Assembly (NCBI GenBank): GCA_945907755.1
Contig: CAMDTN010000013.1
Span: 1 to 59,213, forward strand
DNA length: 59,213 nt
Direction: 5' to 3'
DNA from: Singulisphaera sp. GP187
Lineage (GTDB): Bacteria > Planctomycetota > GCA-002687715
The notes below the pieces were generated by a model. The model was given only the letters and a program-made list of their open reading frames with translations, was not told the DNA's origin and did no database searches. Position numbers and translations under genes: made by a program. This document shows positions 43,300-52,454 of this stretch, piece by piece. Positions within the stretch are counted from its first letter, which is position 1; each line of letters begins with the position of its first letter.

Positions 43300-46200
43300 A
43301 TGCGCTGGCTGGCCGCACTGTTCTTGTTCGCACTCCCCGCTGCGGCTCAAGAGTCGGCCGTGCGCGAATCCTTGTTACTGGACGGCGCGTGGCGATTCCG
43401 GGCCGAAGGCAGCGACTCGGTGCGCGAAGTGCAACTGCCCTGCGGGTTCGAAGATCACGAAGGCCAGTCCTTCGATGGCGCTGGCACCTATTCCCGCACG
43501 CTGCCGCGCTTGGTTACCGACGCCGGCAGCCGTTGGTTGCTGGAATGTGATGCCGCAGCCACCGCCTGCACGGTGCTGCTGAATGGGCGCGAGCTGATCA
43601 AGCATGTGGGCCCATGGACCCGCTTCCGCTGCGATATCACAGAGGCGCTGAACGGCGCCGCCGAAGCGCCTGACGAACTGTGCTTGCAAGTGCGTGAGAT
43701 CAAAGGCCACATCACCGACGGCTTCTTGCCCATCGTGGCGCCGCATTTCGGCGGGCCGTGGCAGCCCGTGCGTTTGCTGCATGTGCCTTCGCGCTGGATT
43801 GATGACACCAACCTGCTGCTGGTGGCCGACGCCGCGCGCAGCGAATTGGATGTGCGCGTGCCGCTACGCGGCCAAGAGCCCGCCCATGGCGACCAATTGC
43901 GCGTGCGCGTGAGCGACGCTGAAGGGAACTTGGTTGCTGAAGAGGCGTGCTTGGTCAGCGAAAACTGCGACCAAAAAACTCGCCTGCTCCATATGAAGAT
44001 CCCGTTGGAGCGCCCCAATTTGTGGAGCGCCCAAACTCCGGTGCTTTACAGCGTCGAAGTGTTGCTGCAACCCATGCAAGGGCGCGGCGACATCGTGCGC
44101 GCCCGCTGCGGCTTCCGCTCCATCAGTACTTCGGGTTCCCGCTTCATGCTGAACGGACGCCCAGTTTCCTTGCGCGGCGTACTGAATTGGGGCTTCGCTC
44201 CACCGTCGAATCGCCCCACGCTAAGCGAAGCGGCCATGCGGGCGGAAATTGCAGCAGCCCGCGCCATGGGCGCCAACATAATGAAGTTCTGCCTGTGGCT
44301 GCCGCCGCAGCGCTATCTCGAACTCTGCGACGAACTGGGAATGTATGCGTGGATCGAATACCCAACATGGCACGCGCCGTGGGACGCCGAACATGCCGAT
44401 GCGCTCGCTGCAGAGTACGCGGAGTTTTTCGCGCATGACCGCAACCACCCCTGCGTGCTGCTCCGCAGTCTCACTTGCGAGACAGGGCCCGGTGCCGACA
44501 TCGCTGTGATGCGCCGCATCTTCGACGACTGCAAAGCGCAAATCCCCGGTGCCATCGTGGAAGATGATTCATCGTGGATCCAATGGAACCGTCTCCACGA
44601 TTTCTGGGACGACCACCCTTACGGCAACAACCACACTTGGGTGCGCGATCTGGCGCGTCTGCGCGAGCACATCAGCGCCAATGGGGTGCAGCCGCTCGCT
44701 TTGGGCGAGGCCATCGCTGCGGACACATGGCCTGACACAGCACTATTGTCGCGGCAACGCACTGCATCTCCAGATTGGCCCGTGAGCAAAGCCTTGACCG
44801 CCATGATTGCTTTCGAAGACGCACTCGCACTGCAGGGTGCTGAACAAACCCTGGAACGCATGCGCGTCGATTCGCTGCGCTCAGCATGGCTGATGCGCAA
44901 GTTTCAGATCGAGACGCTACGCCGGGAAATGCCCGCCGCGGCCTATGTCGTTTCTGTGATGCGCGATTTCCCTAGTGCCAGCATGGGGCTGTTGGACAGC
45001 GCGGGTGCGCTGAAGTGGCCCGCTGAAAACTGGGCTTTCCATGGCGACACCATGTTGTTGCTGAGCACGCCGCGCGACGCGCGCGCGTTCGCCGCAGGCA
45101 CCGCACGCATGGATGTGCAGCTATCGCATTTCGGGCGACCTCCCTTGCGCGGGCTGGTGTTCGAAGCGCGTTTGAATGGGGCACTTGTTCTGCGCCAAGA
45201 AATTCGCGACCAGCGCGGCGGCATGGTGACGCGTGTGGCCACTTTGGAAATTGCGGTGCCTCCGGTGAGCAACCCGGAAATGATGCGTTTGGAAGTGGTG
45301 CTGCTGGAAGCGGGTGCCGTGCGCGCGCGCAACGGATGGGATTTGTGGGCCGTGCCCGCAGCGGATTCCAGCGCGGCCATGGCTGCCGCCAAACATCGCA
45401 GCACCAGCGACGAATTGCTGCCCTTGGGAATCACGCCTCGTTGGGACGGACACTCTCTCGACCGCGTGATTGTGGCGCAACATTGCGACACGGCGTTGTT
45501 GGATGCATTGCAGCGCGGTGCAAAGGTGCTGTTGCTGCCCGAGCTGGCGCTCGAACTGGCGCCCGAGCTGCCGCCCCATAGCGGCCGCGCAGCGCCAAAG
45601 ATTGCGGAGCACTGGTTCCTGCGTGGCGGGCCACTGCTGCCGAAGCATGCTTTGACCACAACCTGGCCACGGCAACTCTTGGTGGATCTGCAACACTTCG
45701 ACCTCGCAGGCCCTGTAATGCCTACACCCGCGTGGTTGAGCGTGGTGGATGCGGCGCTGCTGCTCTGGGACACCCACGACCGCAGCGATGTCGCGCTGCA
45801 CGCTTTGGTGGTGGACACGCGCGTGGGTGCGGGACGCTTGATGATCTCGGCACTGAACCACCGTGGCGACAACCCCGCAGGCGCGTGGATGCTCACTGAA
45901 ATGTTGCGTCACCTATCTCACGGCCCCGCACCGCGCGCGCTGTTGCCGCAAGAAGCGCTGCAAGACATGCGCCGCCGCTGCGACTTGAAGGAATTAGACC
46001 TAACCGGCGCCGGATGGAAATTTGCTCCCGAGGCAGCGCCGCTGGGTTCTAGCGCAGGCTCGAACCTGTCCGAGCCGCCCGCCGAAAGCACCGCCGCTTA
46101 CGACGACAGCACTTGGGCACCCATTGAAACTGGCCGCTCTTGGGAAGGGCAAGGCTTCGCTGCCCTCGACGGTTTTGCTTGGTACCGCCGCAGCATCACG

Positions 46201-46479
46201 CTGCCGGTGGATTTCGCCGGACGCGAAGTTTGGTTGCAAATTGAAGGGGCTGATGACAGCTACGAAGTGTTTGTGAATGGCATGTCCGTCGGCGGTGGTG
46301 GCGACGCGGCCGCGCGGATCACTGCGTTCGCGACAGCAAAATCCCTTAGCTTGCCAGTGCAGGCCGGCACAGCATTCACGCTCGCCATTCGCGTGCAGGA
46401 TTGGCAAGGAGCCGGCGGCTTGCATCGCCCGATGCGCATCGCCACTGCACCGCTGCCCGAAAAACTCGCGCTGTTCTGA
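43300..46479 (+). CDS. Secreted glycoside hydrolase family 2 enzyme
   Basis: A 1059-residue exported protein: signal peptide to about residue 17, then a sugar-binding jelly-roll domain (25-165), an Ig-like domain, and a TIM-barrel (about 285-560) with RGVLNWGFAPPS. The acid/base segment reads SLTCETGPG (E394) where GH2 enzymes have GNE; the Glu is kept but Asn is replaced by Cys. The probable nucleophile is E470 in LGEAIAADTW. A second jelly-roll domain (SWEGQGFAALDGFAWYRRSITLP) closes the protein. It may act on galactosides, glucuronides or mannosides; the altered motif makes the exact activity uncertain. It ends five bases before the convergent helical-repeat gene. Confidence 0.86.
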   Translation: MRWLAALFLFALPAAAQESAVRESLLLDGAWRFRAEGSDSVREVQLPCGFEDHEGQSFDGAGTYSRTLPRLVTDAGSRWLLECDAAATACTVLLNGRELIKHVGPWTRFRCDITEALNGAAEAPDELCLQVREIKGHITDGFLPIVAPHFGGPWQPVRLLHVPSRWIDDTNLLLVADAARSELDVRVPLRGQEPAHGDQLRVRVSDAEGNLVAEEACLVSENCDQKTRLLHMKIPLERPNLWSAQTPVLYSVEVLLQPMQGRGDIVRARCGFRSISTSGSRFMLNGRPVSLRGVLNWGFAPPSNRPTLSEAAMRAEIAAARAMGANIMKFCLWLPPQRYLELCDELGMYAWIEYPTWHAPWDAEHADALAAEYAEFFAHDRNHPCVLLRSLTCETGPGADIAVMRRIFDDCKAQIPGAIVEDDSSWIQWNRLHDFWDDHPYGNNHTWVRDLARLREHISANGVQPLALGEAIAADTWPDTALLSRQRTASPDWPVSKALTAMIAFEDALALQGAEQTLERMRVDSLRSAWLMRKFQIETLRREMPAAAYVVSVMRDFPSASMGLLDSAGALKWPAENWAFHGDTMLLLSTPRDARAFAAGTARMDVQLSHFGRPPLRGLVFEARLNGALVLRQEIRDQRGGMVTRVATLEIAVPPVSNPEMMRLEVVLLEAGAVRARNGWDLWAVPAADSSAAMAAAKHRSTSDELLPLGITPRWDGHSLDRVIVAQHCDTALLDALQRGAKVLLLPELALELAPELPPHSGRAAPKIAEHWFLRGGPLLPKHALTTTWPRQLLVDLQHFDLAGPVMPTPAWLSVVDAALLLWDTHDRSDVALHALVVDTRVGAGRLMISALNHRGDNPAGAWMLTEMLRHLSHGPAPRALLPQEALQDMRRRCDLKELDLTGAGWKFAPEAAPLGSSAGSNLSEPPAESTAAYDDSTWAPIETGRSWEGQGFAALDGFAWYRRSITLPVDFAGREVWLQIEGADDSYEVFVNGMSVGGGGDAAARITAFATAKSLSLPVQAGTAFTLAIRVQDWQGAGGLHRPMRIATAPLPEKLALF

Positions 46480-46484
46480 AGCGC

Positions 46485-48677
46485 TCAGGGCGCTGGCAAG
46501 AAACAATTGGCGATGGCGCTGAACGCGAACTGGCCCTTCGCTGCATCAAAGCGCCGCCGCACCAGCGCTGCATCGGTGCTGATGCAATCGGACATGCCGG
46601 GAAGCTCCCAGCCAAACATGTCTTCCAGCACGCGCCGCGCTACCACTGCGCGACAGCAGTTGGATTCCAGTTCGCCGATCCACCATGGCATTTCGCGCAA
46701 GTCGCGCTCGAATGACAACACCGCGGCATCTTCGTCATCCAGCCAGCGGTAGCGCCCAGCCACGATGACGGCGCGCAATTCTTCTTTGGCCGCTGCATCG
46801 CCGCTGCGCGCCAGTTCGCCGATGGCCACCGCGTGAAACTTAGTTTCGCGTTGGTCGCGCAGGCCTCTCAAGAACTCCTGCACGCGCGGATCGCTCACCA
46901 ATCCGAGGTCGCGGATGTCAGCAGCCCGCAGCGCAGGCAACAAAGCCACTAACGCATCCATCGTGCGCCCATCCGCCAGAGCCGCTCGCACCAGCGCGTC
47001 CACCTCTTCGCTGCGTTCGCAATCGGCCATGGCCCCCGCCAGTTTCGTGCTGACACCACCAAGCACCGCCATCCAACGCAAGGCGCGGGCCAGTGGTTCA
47101 CCTGCGGCAAACTCGTCGCGCAGCACGGCCACCAATGCAGCGCGCAGCTTTTCGGATTGTTCTGCTGGCAACGCACGCAAAGATTGTTCACTCACTTCGT
47201 CGCTGCTGGCCAGCAGTGTTGCGGCCGTTGTGCCGGCGCCCATGCGCACCAACAGCCGCAGGGCCACTGCGGCTGTTGGTGGTTCTGCCGCCCACATGCG
47301 CAACAATGTTTCCAATTCACTGCGTGCACGGCTTTCCAAGAATGCAAAGTCGGCCGTGGTCTCTGCGAATTCCAACGGGTCTGTTGCTGGCGCACCTTCG
47401 CGGGCCAACGCCGTCAATGCTGCGATGGCCACGGGCCGCGTGGCGCAGCCCGGGAACGCACTGCCCACACGGGCCAACAGCAGCGCATGGCGCGGGGCGC
47501 GCAACAGCGGTGCCAGCGCGTCCAACACGAGTTGTGCAACATCGGGCAAGGCCAGTTGCTCGCACGAATCTGCCAGCGCGGCCAATTGCTGCGCGGCGGC
47601 TCGGGCTTGGGCTGCATCGGCAGGGTTGGCAATGCGCGCCAACACTTGCTTGGCCGCGTCCGGCGCAGCGTCACACAGCAACGCAAGAGCATCAGCGTCC
47701 TCCGCCGCGCGGCGCAGCAACGCCGTGCGCGCTGCGGTATCGCCACGCCGTGCGAGACTCGCCAACGCTTGGCTGGAAAGCAGTGCTTCGTCGGCCACCA
47801 GTGTTTCCAACCACTGTGTAGCCTTGGCTTCTTTGATGCCCGCCGCTGCGCGCACGCAAGCCACTGCCAGCATCAATCCCAGCTTCGGTTCCACCTTCGC
47901 CATGGCGCCAACGGCTTGCAGGGCAGCCAAATCTGCAAGGCTAGCGGCTTCACTCTGCAACAGCCAGCGGCAGAGCCACGGCGCGCCGCCGCGTGGCAAC
48001 GCATCGGGGCCTTTCTCTTGGACCATTTCCAACAGCGCGCGCAACAGTGGATCCAGCCCGCTGCCATTGGTACCAGCCGGTGGCATGCGCCCCGCTCGCA
48101 GCAACAATGCGCGTGCCACCACGCTGCGATGCTGATCGGTGTGCGGCAACATGGCCGCTGCCATTTCGTTCATGGCCGCAGTGGCCATTTCCGGATCGGC
48201 TTTGTCTTTAGCGATTTCCAGCAACAGCGGGATGTGTTCTGCGCGCAATGCGCGGTGCAAGATGCCGAAGAAGCCCACGAGATCGACATCGGCACCACGC
48301 GGCCATTCTTTCCATGAACGCAAGATAGGACCAGCTTCGACGCTGCCGAGAAGCGAACGCCATTGCTCCATGTCCGCCGCATTTTCGTGCAGCAGCACCG
48401 AAGGAAAAAGCAAGAGCGCCACCTGCGCGCATTCTGTCGCATCCAAGTGCAAATAGTGCAGACGCGCTGCAGCCGCACGCGCAATGCCGTCGTCTCGTGA
48501 ATGCAGCGCGCAGCGCAACGCCGCAACTTGCTGCGCCTCCTTCAGGGCGTCCAATGCCGTTGCATCACCTTGCAACAGTTTTTCGGCTGCCGCGAGCGTG
48601 ATTGGTTCTTGCGCTGCAAGCGGCGCAGCGACGCCGAACCACAAGCCCACCGCGAAAACAACGGCTGCTATTTTCAT
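46485..48677 (-). CDS. Secreted helical-repeat (HEAT-like) protein
   Basis: A 730-residue exported protein with a signal peptide (1-22, LAAQEP). The rest is almost entirely alpha-helical, rich in Ala and Leu, with repeated helix pairs such as VARALLLRAG, LADLAALQAVGAMAK, ALASLARRGDTAARTALLRRAAED; this is typical of a HEAT-like alpha-solenoid. Two Cys are near the C-terminus (NCCRAVVARR). The start overlaps the amidase stop as ATGA, so it is translated together with the putrescine genes; no reason for this link is evident. Scaffold or binding role likely. Confidence 0.78.
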   Translation of the reverse strand: MKIAAVVFAVGLWFGVAAPLAAQEPITLAAAEKLLQGDATALDALKEAQQVAALRCALHSRDDGIARAAAARLHYLHLDATECAQVALLLFPSVLLHENAADMEQWRSLLGSVEAGPILRSWKEWPRGADVDLVGFFGILHRALRAEHIPLLLEIAKDKADPEMATAAMNEMAAAMLPHTDQHRSVVARALLLRAGRMPPAGTNGSGLDPLLRALLEMVQEKGPDALPRGGAPWLCRWLLQSEAASLADLAALQAVGAMAKVEPKLGLMLAVACVRAAAGIKEAKATQWLETLVADEALLSSQALASLARRGDTAARTALLRRAAEDADALALLCDAAPDAAKQVLARIANPADAAQARAAAQQLAALADSCEQLALPDVAQLVLDALAPLLRAPRHALLLARVGSAFPGCATRPVAIAALTALAREGAPATDPLEFAETTADFAFLESRARSELETLLRMWAAEPPTAAVALRLLVRMGAGTTAATLLASSDEVSEQSLRALPAEQSEKLRAALVAVLRDEFAAGEPLARALRWMAVLGGVSTKLAGAMADCERSEEVDALVRAALADGRTMDALVALLPALRAADIRDLGLVSDPRVQEFLRGLRDQRETKFHAVAIGELARSGDAAAKEELRAVIVAGRYRWLDDEDAAVLSFERDLREMPWWIGELESNCCRAVVARRVLEDMFGWELPGMSDCISTDAALVRRRFDAAKGQFAFSAIANCFLPAP

Positions 48678-49522
48678 CCGCGTAGGTGGTCGTACAAATC
48701 TGGGCGACGGTCGCGGAAAAACCCGAACGCTGAACGCCAGCGCGCCACAGCGCCAAAGTCGATGCTGGCGGTGATCACGCCGGTTTGGCCAGGCCCAAGC
48801 TCTGCCAAGATCTCGCCGCGCTGATCGCAGATGAAACTGTGCCCGTAAAACTCTTGGTCGGTCTCACGGCCCACACGATTGGCCGCCACTACAGGCAATC
48901 CGTTCGCCACAGCATGCCCGACCATGACACGCTGCCAAGGCTTGCTGGTATCGAGAGTCTTGTTGTGAGGTTCGCTGCCAATAGCCGTCGGGTACAGCAA
49001 CATTTCAGCACCCTGGATGGCCATGCTGCGCGCCGCCTCTGGGAACCACTGGTCCCAACAGATGCCCACGCCCACCTTGCCATGGGTGGAGTTGAACGCG
49101 CGGAAGCCCGTGTTGCCTGGGCGGAAATAAAACTTCTCTTGATAACCGGGGCCATCCGGAATGTGACTCTTGCGGTACAGACCCAGCACTTTGCCCGTCG
49201 CATCAATCAGCACGACGCTGTTGTAGAAGCAGTGTCCGTCGCGCTCGAAGAACGAAACCGGCACCACCACACCGCACTCTTGCGCCACTTGCTGGAAGCG
49301 CTGGATGACAGGGTGCCCTTCGCTGGGTTTGGCCCGCGCGAATTCAGATTCTTCTTGGCGGTTGCAGAAATAGTGCCCTTCAAACAGTTCGGGCGTGCAA
49401 ACCACTTGTGCGCCCTTGCCCGCGGCCTCGCGCACCAACGCTTCCACGCAGGCCACATCCGTCACAGCGTCATCAGTGAAGCTGCATTGAACGGCCGCGA
49501 GCACCACTGTGCGTTCTCTCAT
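48674..49522 (-). CDS. aguB: N-carbamoylputrescine amidase
   Basis: Hydrolyses N-carbamoylputrescine to putrescine, CO2 and ammonia. The 282-residue nitrilase-superfamily protein has the catalytic Glu in VCTPELFEGHYF, the catalytic Lys in YRKSHIPDGPGYQEKFYF, and the nucleophile Cys in VGVGICWDQWFPEAAR. The FRPGNTGF and NRQEESEFA segments are typical of AguB. The ATG at 49522 overlaps the agmatine deiminase stop by four bases, with GGAG seven bases upstream. With aguA it forms the agmatine-to-putrescine route. Confidence 0.95.
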   Translation of the reverse strand: MRERTVVLAAVQCSFTDDAVTDVACVEALVREAAGKGAQVVCTPELFEGHYFCNRQEESEFARAKPSEGHPVIQRFQQVAQECGVVVPVSFFERDGHCFYNSVVLIDATGKVLGLYRKSHIPDGPGYQEKFYFRPGNTGFRAFNSTHGKVGVGICWDQWFPEAARSMAIQGAEMLLYPTAIGSEPHNKTLDTSKPWQRVMVGHAVANGLPVVAANRVGRETDQEFYGHSFICDQRGEILAELGPGQTGVITASIDFGAVARWRSAFGFFRDRRPDLYDHLRG

Positions 49523-50568
49523 GCTTGGCTCCGTGCAGCAGGCTGCTGCTGCGAAATGCAATGAAACGCCCCGCCGCCCGCGAGTAATTCACGAGCGCGC
49601 ACGCCCACGGTGCGCCGCCCAGGGAACAGCGCTGCGATAGATTCCACCGCTTCCTTGTCGCTATCGCTCAAACCGCTGCGCCCGGGCGCGCCATACTCCG
49701 GCACCGCCACACCGCGGTTGCTGATGTAGAAGTTGACATAGGACGCCGCCATCAGTTTGCCTTGCGCGTCGTGCACCGCGCCGGGCGACGGAATGCTGAT
49801 GATCTCGAAGTCCTCGCCATCCGCCGTGCGCATGCGCGACAGATCCTGCAAGATTTCGTGCAGCACTTCGGCATTCGGGTCATCGCGCCCATTGGGTTCC
49901 ATGGCTATGACGCGTCCCGGGGCCACGAAGCGCGCCAATGTGTCGACATGCCCGTCGGTGTGATCATTCTGCAAACCGCGGCGCAACCAAAGCACCTTGC
50001 GCGCACCCAAGGTGTCGATCAAGCGCTGTTCGATGGCAGCACGCGCCATGCCCGGATTGCGATTCGGATTCAGCAAACACTGCTCGGTGGTCAGCAGCGT
50101 GCCTGCTCCATCAGACTCCACCGCCCCACCTTCCAGCACGAAACTGTGGCGCGTTGTTGGGAGTGTTGATGCCGCCGCAACGGCCTGCGACAAATCGCCG
50201 TCGCCATCCAGTTCGTACTTGCCACCCCAACCATTGAAGCGGAACGAGGCTGCACACACCGCGCCTGCGGCGTCGTGCACAAACACAGGTGCTGTGTCGC
50301 GCAACCAAATGTCGCCGAAGGGAATGTCATGGAAGCGCGGGTTCAAATGACCCAAGCGCCGCTGCGCTTCGGGCTGTCTGCGCGGCGGGCACAAGATTTC
50401 CAAACGTTCTGCCGGCACCGCGCTGTTCGCGCTGGGCGCAACGATGGCCTCGCAAAACTCTACGAAGGCCTGCTGCACCGGAGCCAGTTGCTCCAGCCAG
50501 AGATCTTCATGGCTCGGCCAAGCAAGCCAAACCGCATCGTGGCGGCACCATTCCGCGGGCTGCATCAT
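49519..50568 (-). CDS. aguA: Agmatine deiminase
   Basis: Converts agmatine to N-carbamoylputrescine and ammonia, the step before aguB. The 349-residue protein has the family motifs WLAWPSHEDLW, DIWLRDTAPVFV, VLEGGAVESDGAGTLLTTEQCLLNPNRN, and HTDGHVDTLARF. The catalytic Cys lies in the C-terminal GGGAFHCISQQQP. I chose ATG 50568 (or the adjacent 50565); a longer reading to 50703 would overlap the rhomboid gene. Arginine decarboxylase, which would supply agmatine, is not in the window. AguA and AguB overlap, so they are coupled. Confidence 0.95.
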   Translation of the reverse strand: MMQPAEWCRHDAVWLAWPSHEDLWLEQLAPVQQAFVEFCEAIVAPSANSAVPAERLEILCPPRRQPEAQRRLGHLNPRFHDIPFGDIWLRDTAPVFVHDAAGAVCAASFRFNGWGGKYELDGDGDLSQAVAAASTLPTTRHSFVLEGGAVESDGAGTLLTTEQCLLNPNRNPGMARAAIEQRLIDTLGARKVLWLRRGLQNDHTDGHVDTLARFVAPGRVIAMEPNGRDDPNAEVLHEILQDLSRMRTADGEDFEIISIPSPGAVHDAQGKLMAASYVNFYISNRGVAVPEYGAPGRSGLSDSDKEAVESIAALFPGRRTVGVRARELLAGGGAFHCISQQQPAARSQA

Positions 50569-50617
50569 GGGCGCCAAGGTACCCGCATTGCTGGCTGGTG
50601 CGAAGCGCCCACCATTG

Positions 50618-51706
50618 TCACGCCTGCGGCTGCGGCCGCGTGAAAAAGAAGAAAAGCAAACCCGCAGCGGCACCACCCAAGTGCGCCATCCAGGCCACAC
50701 CACCGCCGCCCGCGTGTTGCTGCGCTGCGGTCAGAAATTGCATGCCCACCCAAAACAACAGGTACATCATCACATTCACTTCCATCAGGCGGAAGAACAT
50801 GAACATGCCTAAGCGCGCCTTGGGGAAAGCCAATGCGTAGTACACCAGCACGCCGCTGATGCCGCCGCTGGCGCCGACGAGCGGGATCGCCGAAGTTGGG
50901 TCCAACGCCATTTGCCCGAGGTTGCCGGCAACGGTGGCCAAAGCCAACAGCCACAACAAACGCACGCCGCCGATGCGGTGTTCGACATTGTCGCCAAAGG
51001 CGAAGAAGAACAGCATGTTGCCCACCAAATGCATGATGCCGCCATGAATGAAGAACGGTGTCAGCAGCGTGAGCCCGCTGTGACGCCACGGGTCGTTGGG
51101 ATAGAACGCCCACGCTTCGATCACTTGGGCGAGGCCACCGAAGGCGAGCAAACTCAGCAGCGAAGTGATGCCGATGGTGATCCATGTGACCAGCGGCGGT
51201 GGCCCTGCTGTGGGCTGGTCCATTTCCACCGGCATGCCCAACATGGCACCCATGAAGCGCCAACCGCCAAGCGGGTTGTAGCCACCTGGCGCCGCGCCAG
51301 CCGCGGACATCTCGCGTTGCCACGGCGAATTTCGCTGCGCGAGGGAGGGCGTAGCCAAACCGGCGCTCGTTGCAGCCGCAGAGTCGGCTGTGTTCGGAAA
51401 CTGCTCCAATTCGCCGGCATCCAACCACGCCACTTGGCAGCGCACGCACACATCCAAATCGCAAGGCGCACCGGACACAGCGCCTGGCACCATGCGCATG
51501 GACATGCCACACACCGGACACATACGCCCACGGTTGAAGGTGCACTGTTTCGCGGCGAGCCACAGGCGTTGCACGGCTTCGGGATTCGCCGCCGCCCGCA
51601 GCACTTGCTCGGCCATCAGCCAACCGCTGCACTCGTGACAGCGAAAGGCCAAACCCCAAGTTGTGTTCTGACGCCCGAGTGGTTTGCGACACTGAGGGCA
51701 GGGCAT
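50618..51706 (-). CDS. Rhomboid-family intramembrane serine protease with N-terminal zinc ribbons
   Basis: A 362-residue membrane protease. Residues 1-30 form a CPxC..CxxC zinc ribbon and residues 62-92 a second (CPVCGMSM..CVRC, TFIIB-like). Six to seven membrane segments follow. The rhomboid signatures are HGGIMHLVGN at 221-230, GASGGISG with catalytic S280, and H342 in AHLGGAAAG. It probably cleaves membrane proteins within the lipid bilayer. The ATG at 51706 has only a distant AGGAG; a TTG three codons earlier has a better-placed one. It lies 50 bases ahead of aguA on the same strand, so a shared transcript is possible though unexplained. Confidence 0.9.
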   Translation of the reverse strand: MPCPQCRKPLGRQNTTWGLAFRCHECSGWLMAEQVLRAAANPEAVQRLWLAAKQCTFNRGRMCPVCGMSMRMVPGAVSGAPCDLDVCVRCQVAWLDAGELEQFPNTADSAAATSAGLATPSLAQRNSPWQREMSAAGAAPGGYNPLGGWRFMGAMLGMPVEMDQPTAGPPPLVTWITIGITSLLSLLAFGGLAQVIEAWAFYPNDPWRHSGLTLLTPFFIHGGIMHLVGNMLFFFAFGDNVEHRIGGVRLLWLLALATVAGNLGQMALDPTSAIPLVGASGGISGVLVYYALAFPKARLGMFMFFRLMEVNVMMYLLFWVGMQFLTAAQQHAGGGGVAWMAHLGGAAAGLLFFFFTRPQPQA

Positions 51707-51768
51707 TTCGGACAAGCAAGACTCCTGCGCAGGTTTTTCGCGCCGCTGCACGCGCGTGTTTGCGAGGC

Positions 51769-51774
51769 TACCAT
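51769..51774 (+). promoter_or_regulatory. -10 box placed for a leaderless start of the lipoprotein gene
   Basis: TACCAT ends seven bases before the ATG at 51782. The box overlaps an upstream ATG (51773), favouring the later start. Confidence 0.4.
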
Positions 51775-51781
51775 GGGCAGC

Positions 51782-52429
51782 ATGCGCAACCTCACCACCT
51801 TGGTCTTGGCCGCGCTGCTGTGCACTGCGTGCAACAGCACGCCGCATCTGTCGTCAGTCGATGTCATTGGCACCTATGCCTTTTCCGACCAAGACAACGA
51901 ACTGTTCAATGTGCTCGTTCATCCAGGCGGCAAGTGCGTTTCCACTTGGTGGAAGGGTGAGTCCGGCGCGGCAGGCGAAGTTGGCTCGTGGGAAGTGCGC
52001 GGCGACAAGCTGCGCCTGCGCTGGACCGACGGCTGGCTGAATGTGGTGGGGCACAGCAGGCTTGGGCTGATCCGCCAATCGTGGAGCCCAGGCCGCGCTG
52101 AAAACGCTGCGCCCCTCGATGCCGCGCCGGTGCGCCGCGCGGAAGGCCCGCGCGTGCCGTTCCTCGGGGTGTGGCTGTCGTGCGCATCCAGTGCTGGTAA
52201 TGCCCTGCACTTTGCCGTGCGCGGCGACGGCATGGTGGCGCGCTCGTGCGGCGCAACAATGACCGTTGGCACTTGGGAAGTGGACGCTGATGGCGCCACA
52301 TTGGTCTTCGCAGATGGCGTTGTGCATCGCCTGCTGCGCGACGGCGACACATGGCGCGAAGAAGTTTTCGCCCCCGGCGCGGCGCCCGAGTCCAAGCCCA
52401 CGCACAGCGGCACGCCGACGCGTTACTGA
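51782..52429 (+). CDS. Putative lipoprotein with duplicated lipocalin-like domain
   Basis: A 215-residue protein. The signal ends in a lipobox (LLCTAC), so the Cys near residue 17 is probably lipid-modified and the protein sits in the outer or inner membrane. The mature part has two similar halves of about 85 residues, each with a G-T/S-W-x-V-x-G/A-D strand (VGSWEVRGDKLRLRW and VGTWEVDADGATLVF) that look like a small beta-barrel repeat. I do not recognise a named family. It is divergent from the rhomboid gene (75 bases between) and convergent with the next gene. Confidence 0.7.
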   Translation: MRNLTTLVLAALLCTACNSTPHLSSVDVIGTYAFSDQDNELFNVLVHPGGKCVSTWWKGESGAAGEVGSWEVRGDKLRLRWTDGWLNVVGHSRLGLIRQSWSPGRAENAAPLDAAPVRRAEGPRVPFLGVWLSCASSAGNALHFAVRGDGMVARSCGATMTVGTWEVDADGATLVFADGVVHRLLRDGDTWREEVFAPGAAPESKPTHSGTPTRY

Positions 52430-52454
52430 GCGCCGTGCGCTGCGCTGGCCAGCA

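Noticed and set aside
46915-48317. Long plus-strand frames of 386-406 codons
   Set aside because: They are antisense to the secreted helical-repeat protein. They consist of Ala/Ser/Arg or His/Gln-rich sequence with no recognisable motif.
50912-52429. 505-codon plus-strand frame
   Set aside because: Only the final 215 codons are a real gene, with a lipobox signal at the chosen start. The first part is antisense to the rhomboid gene.
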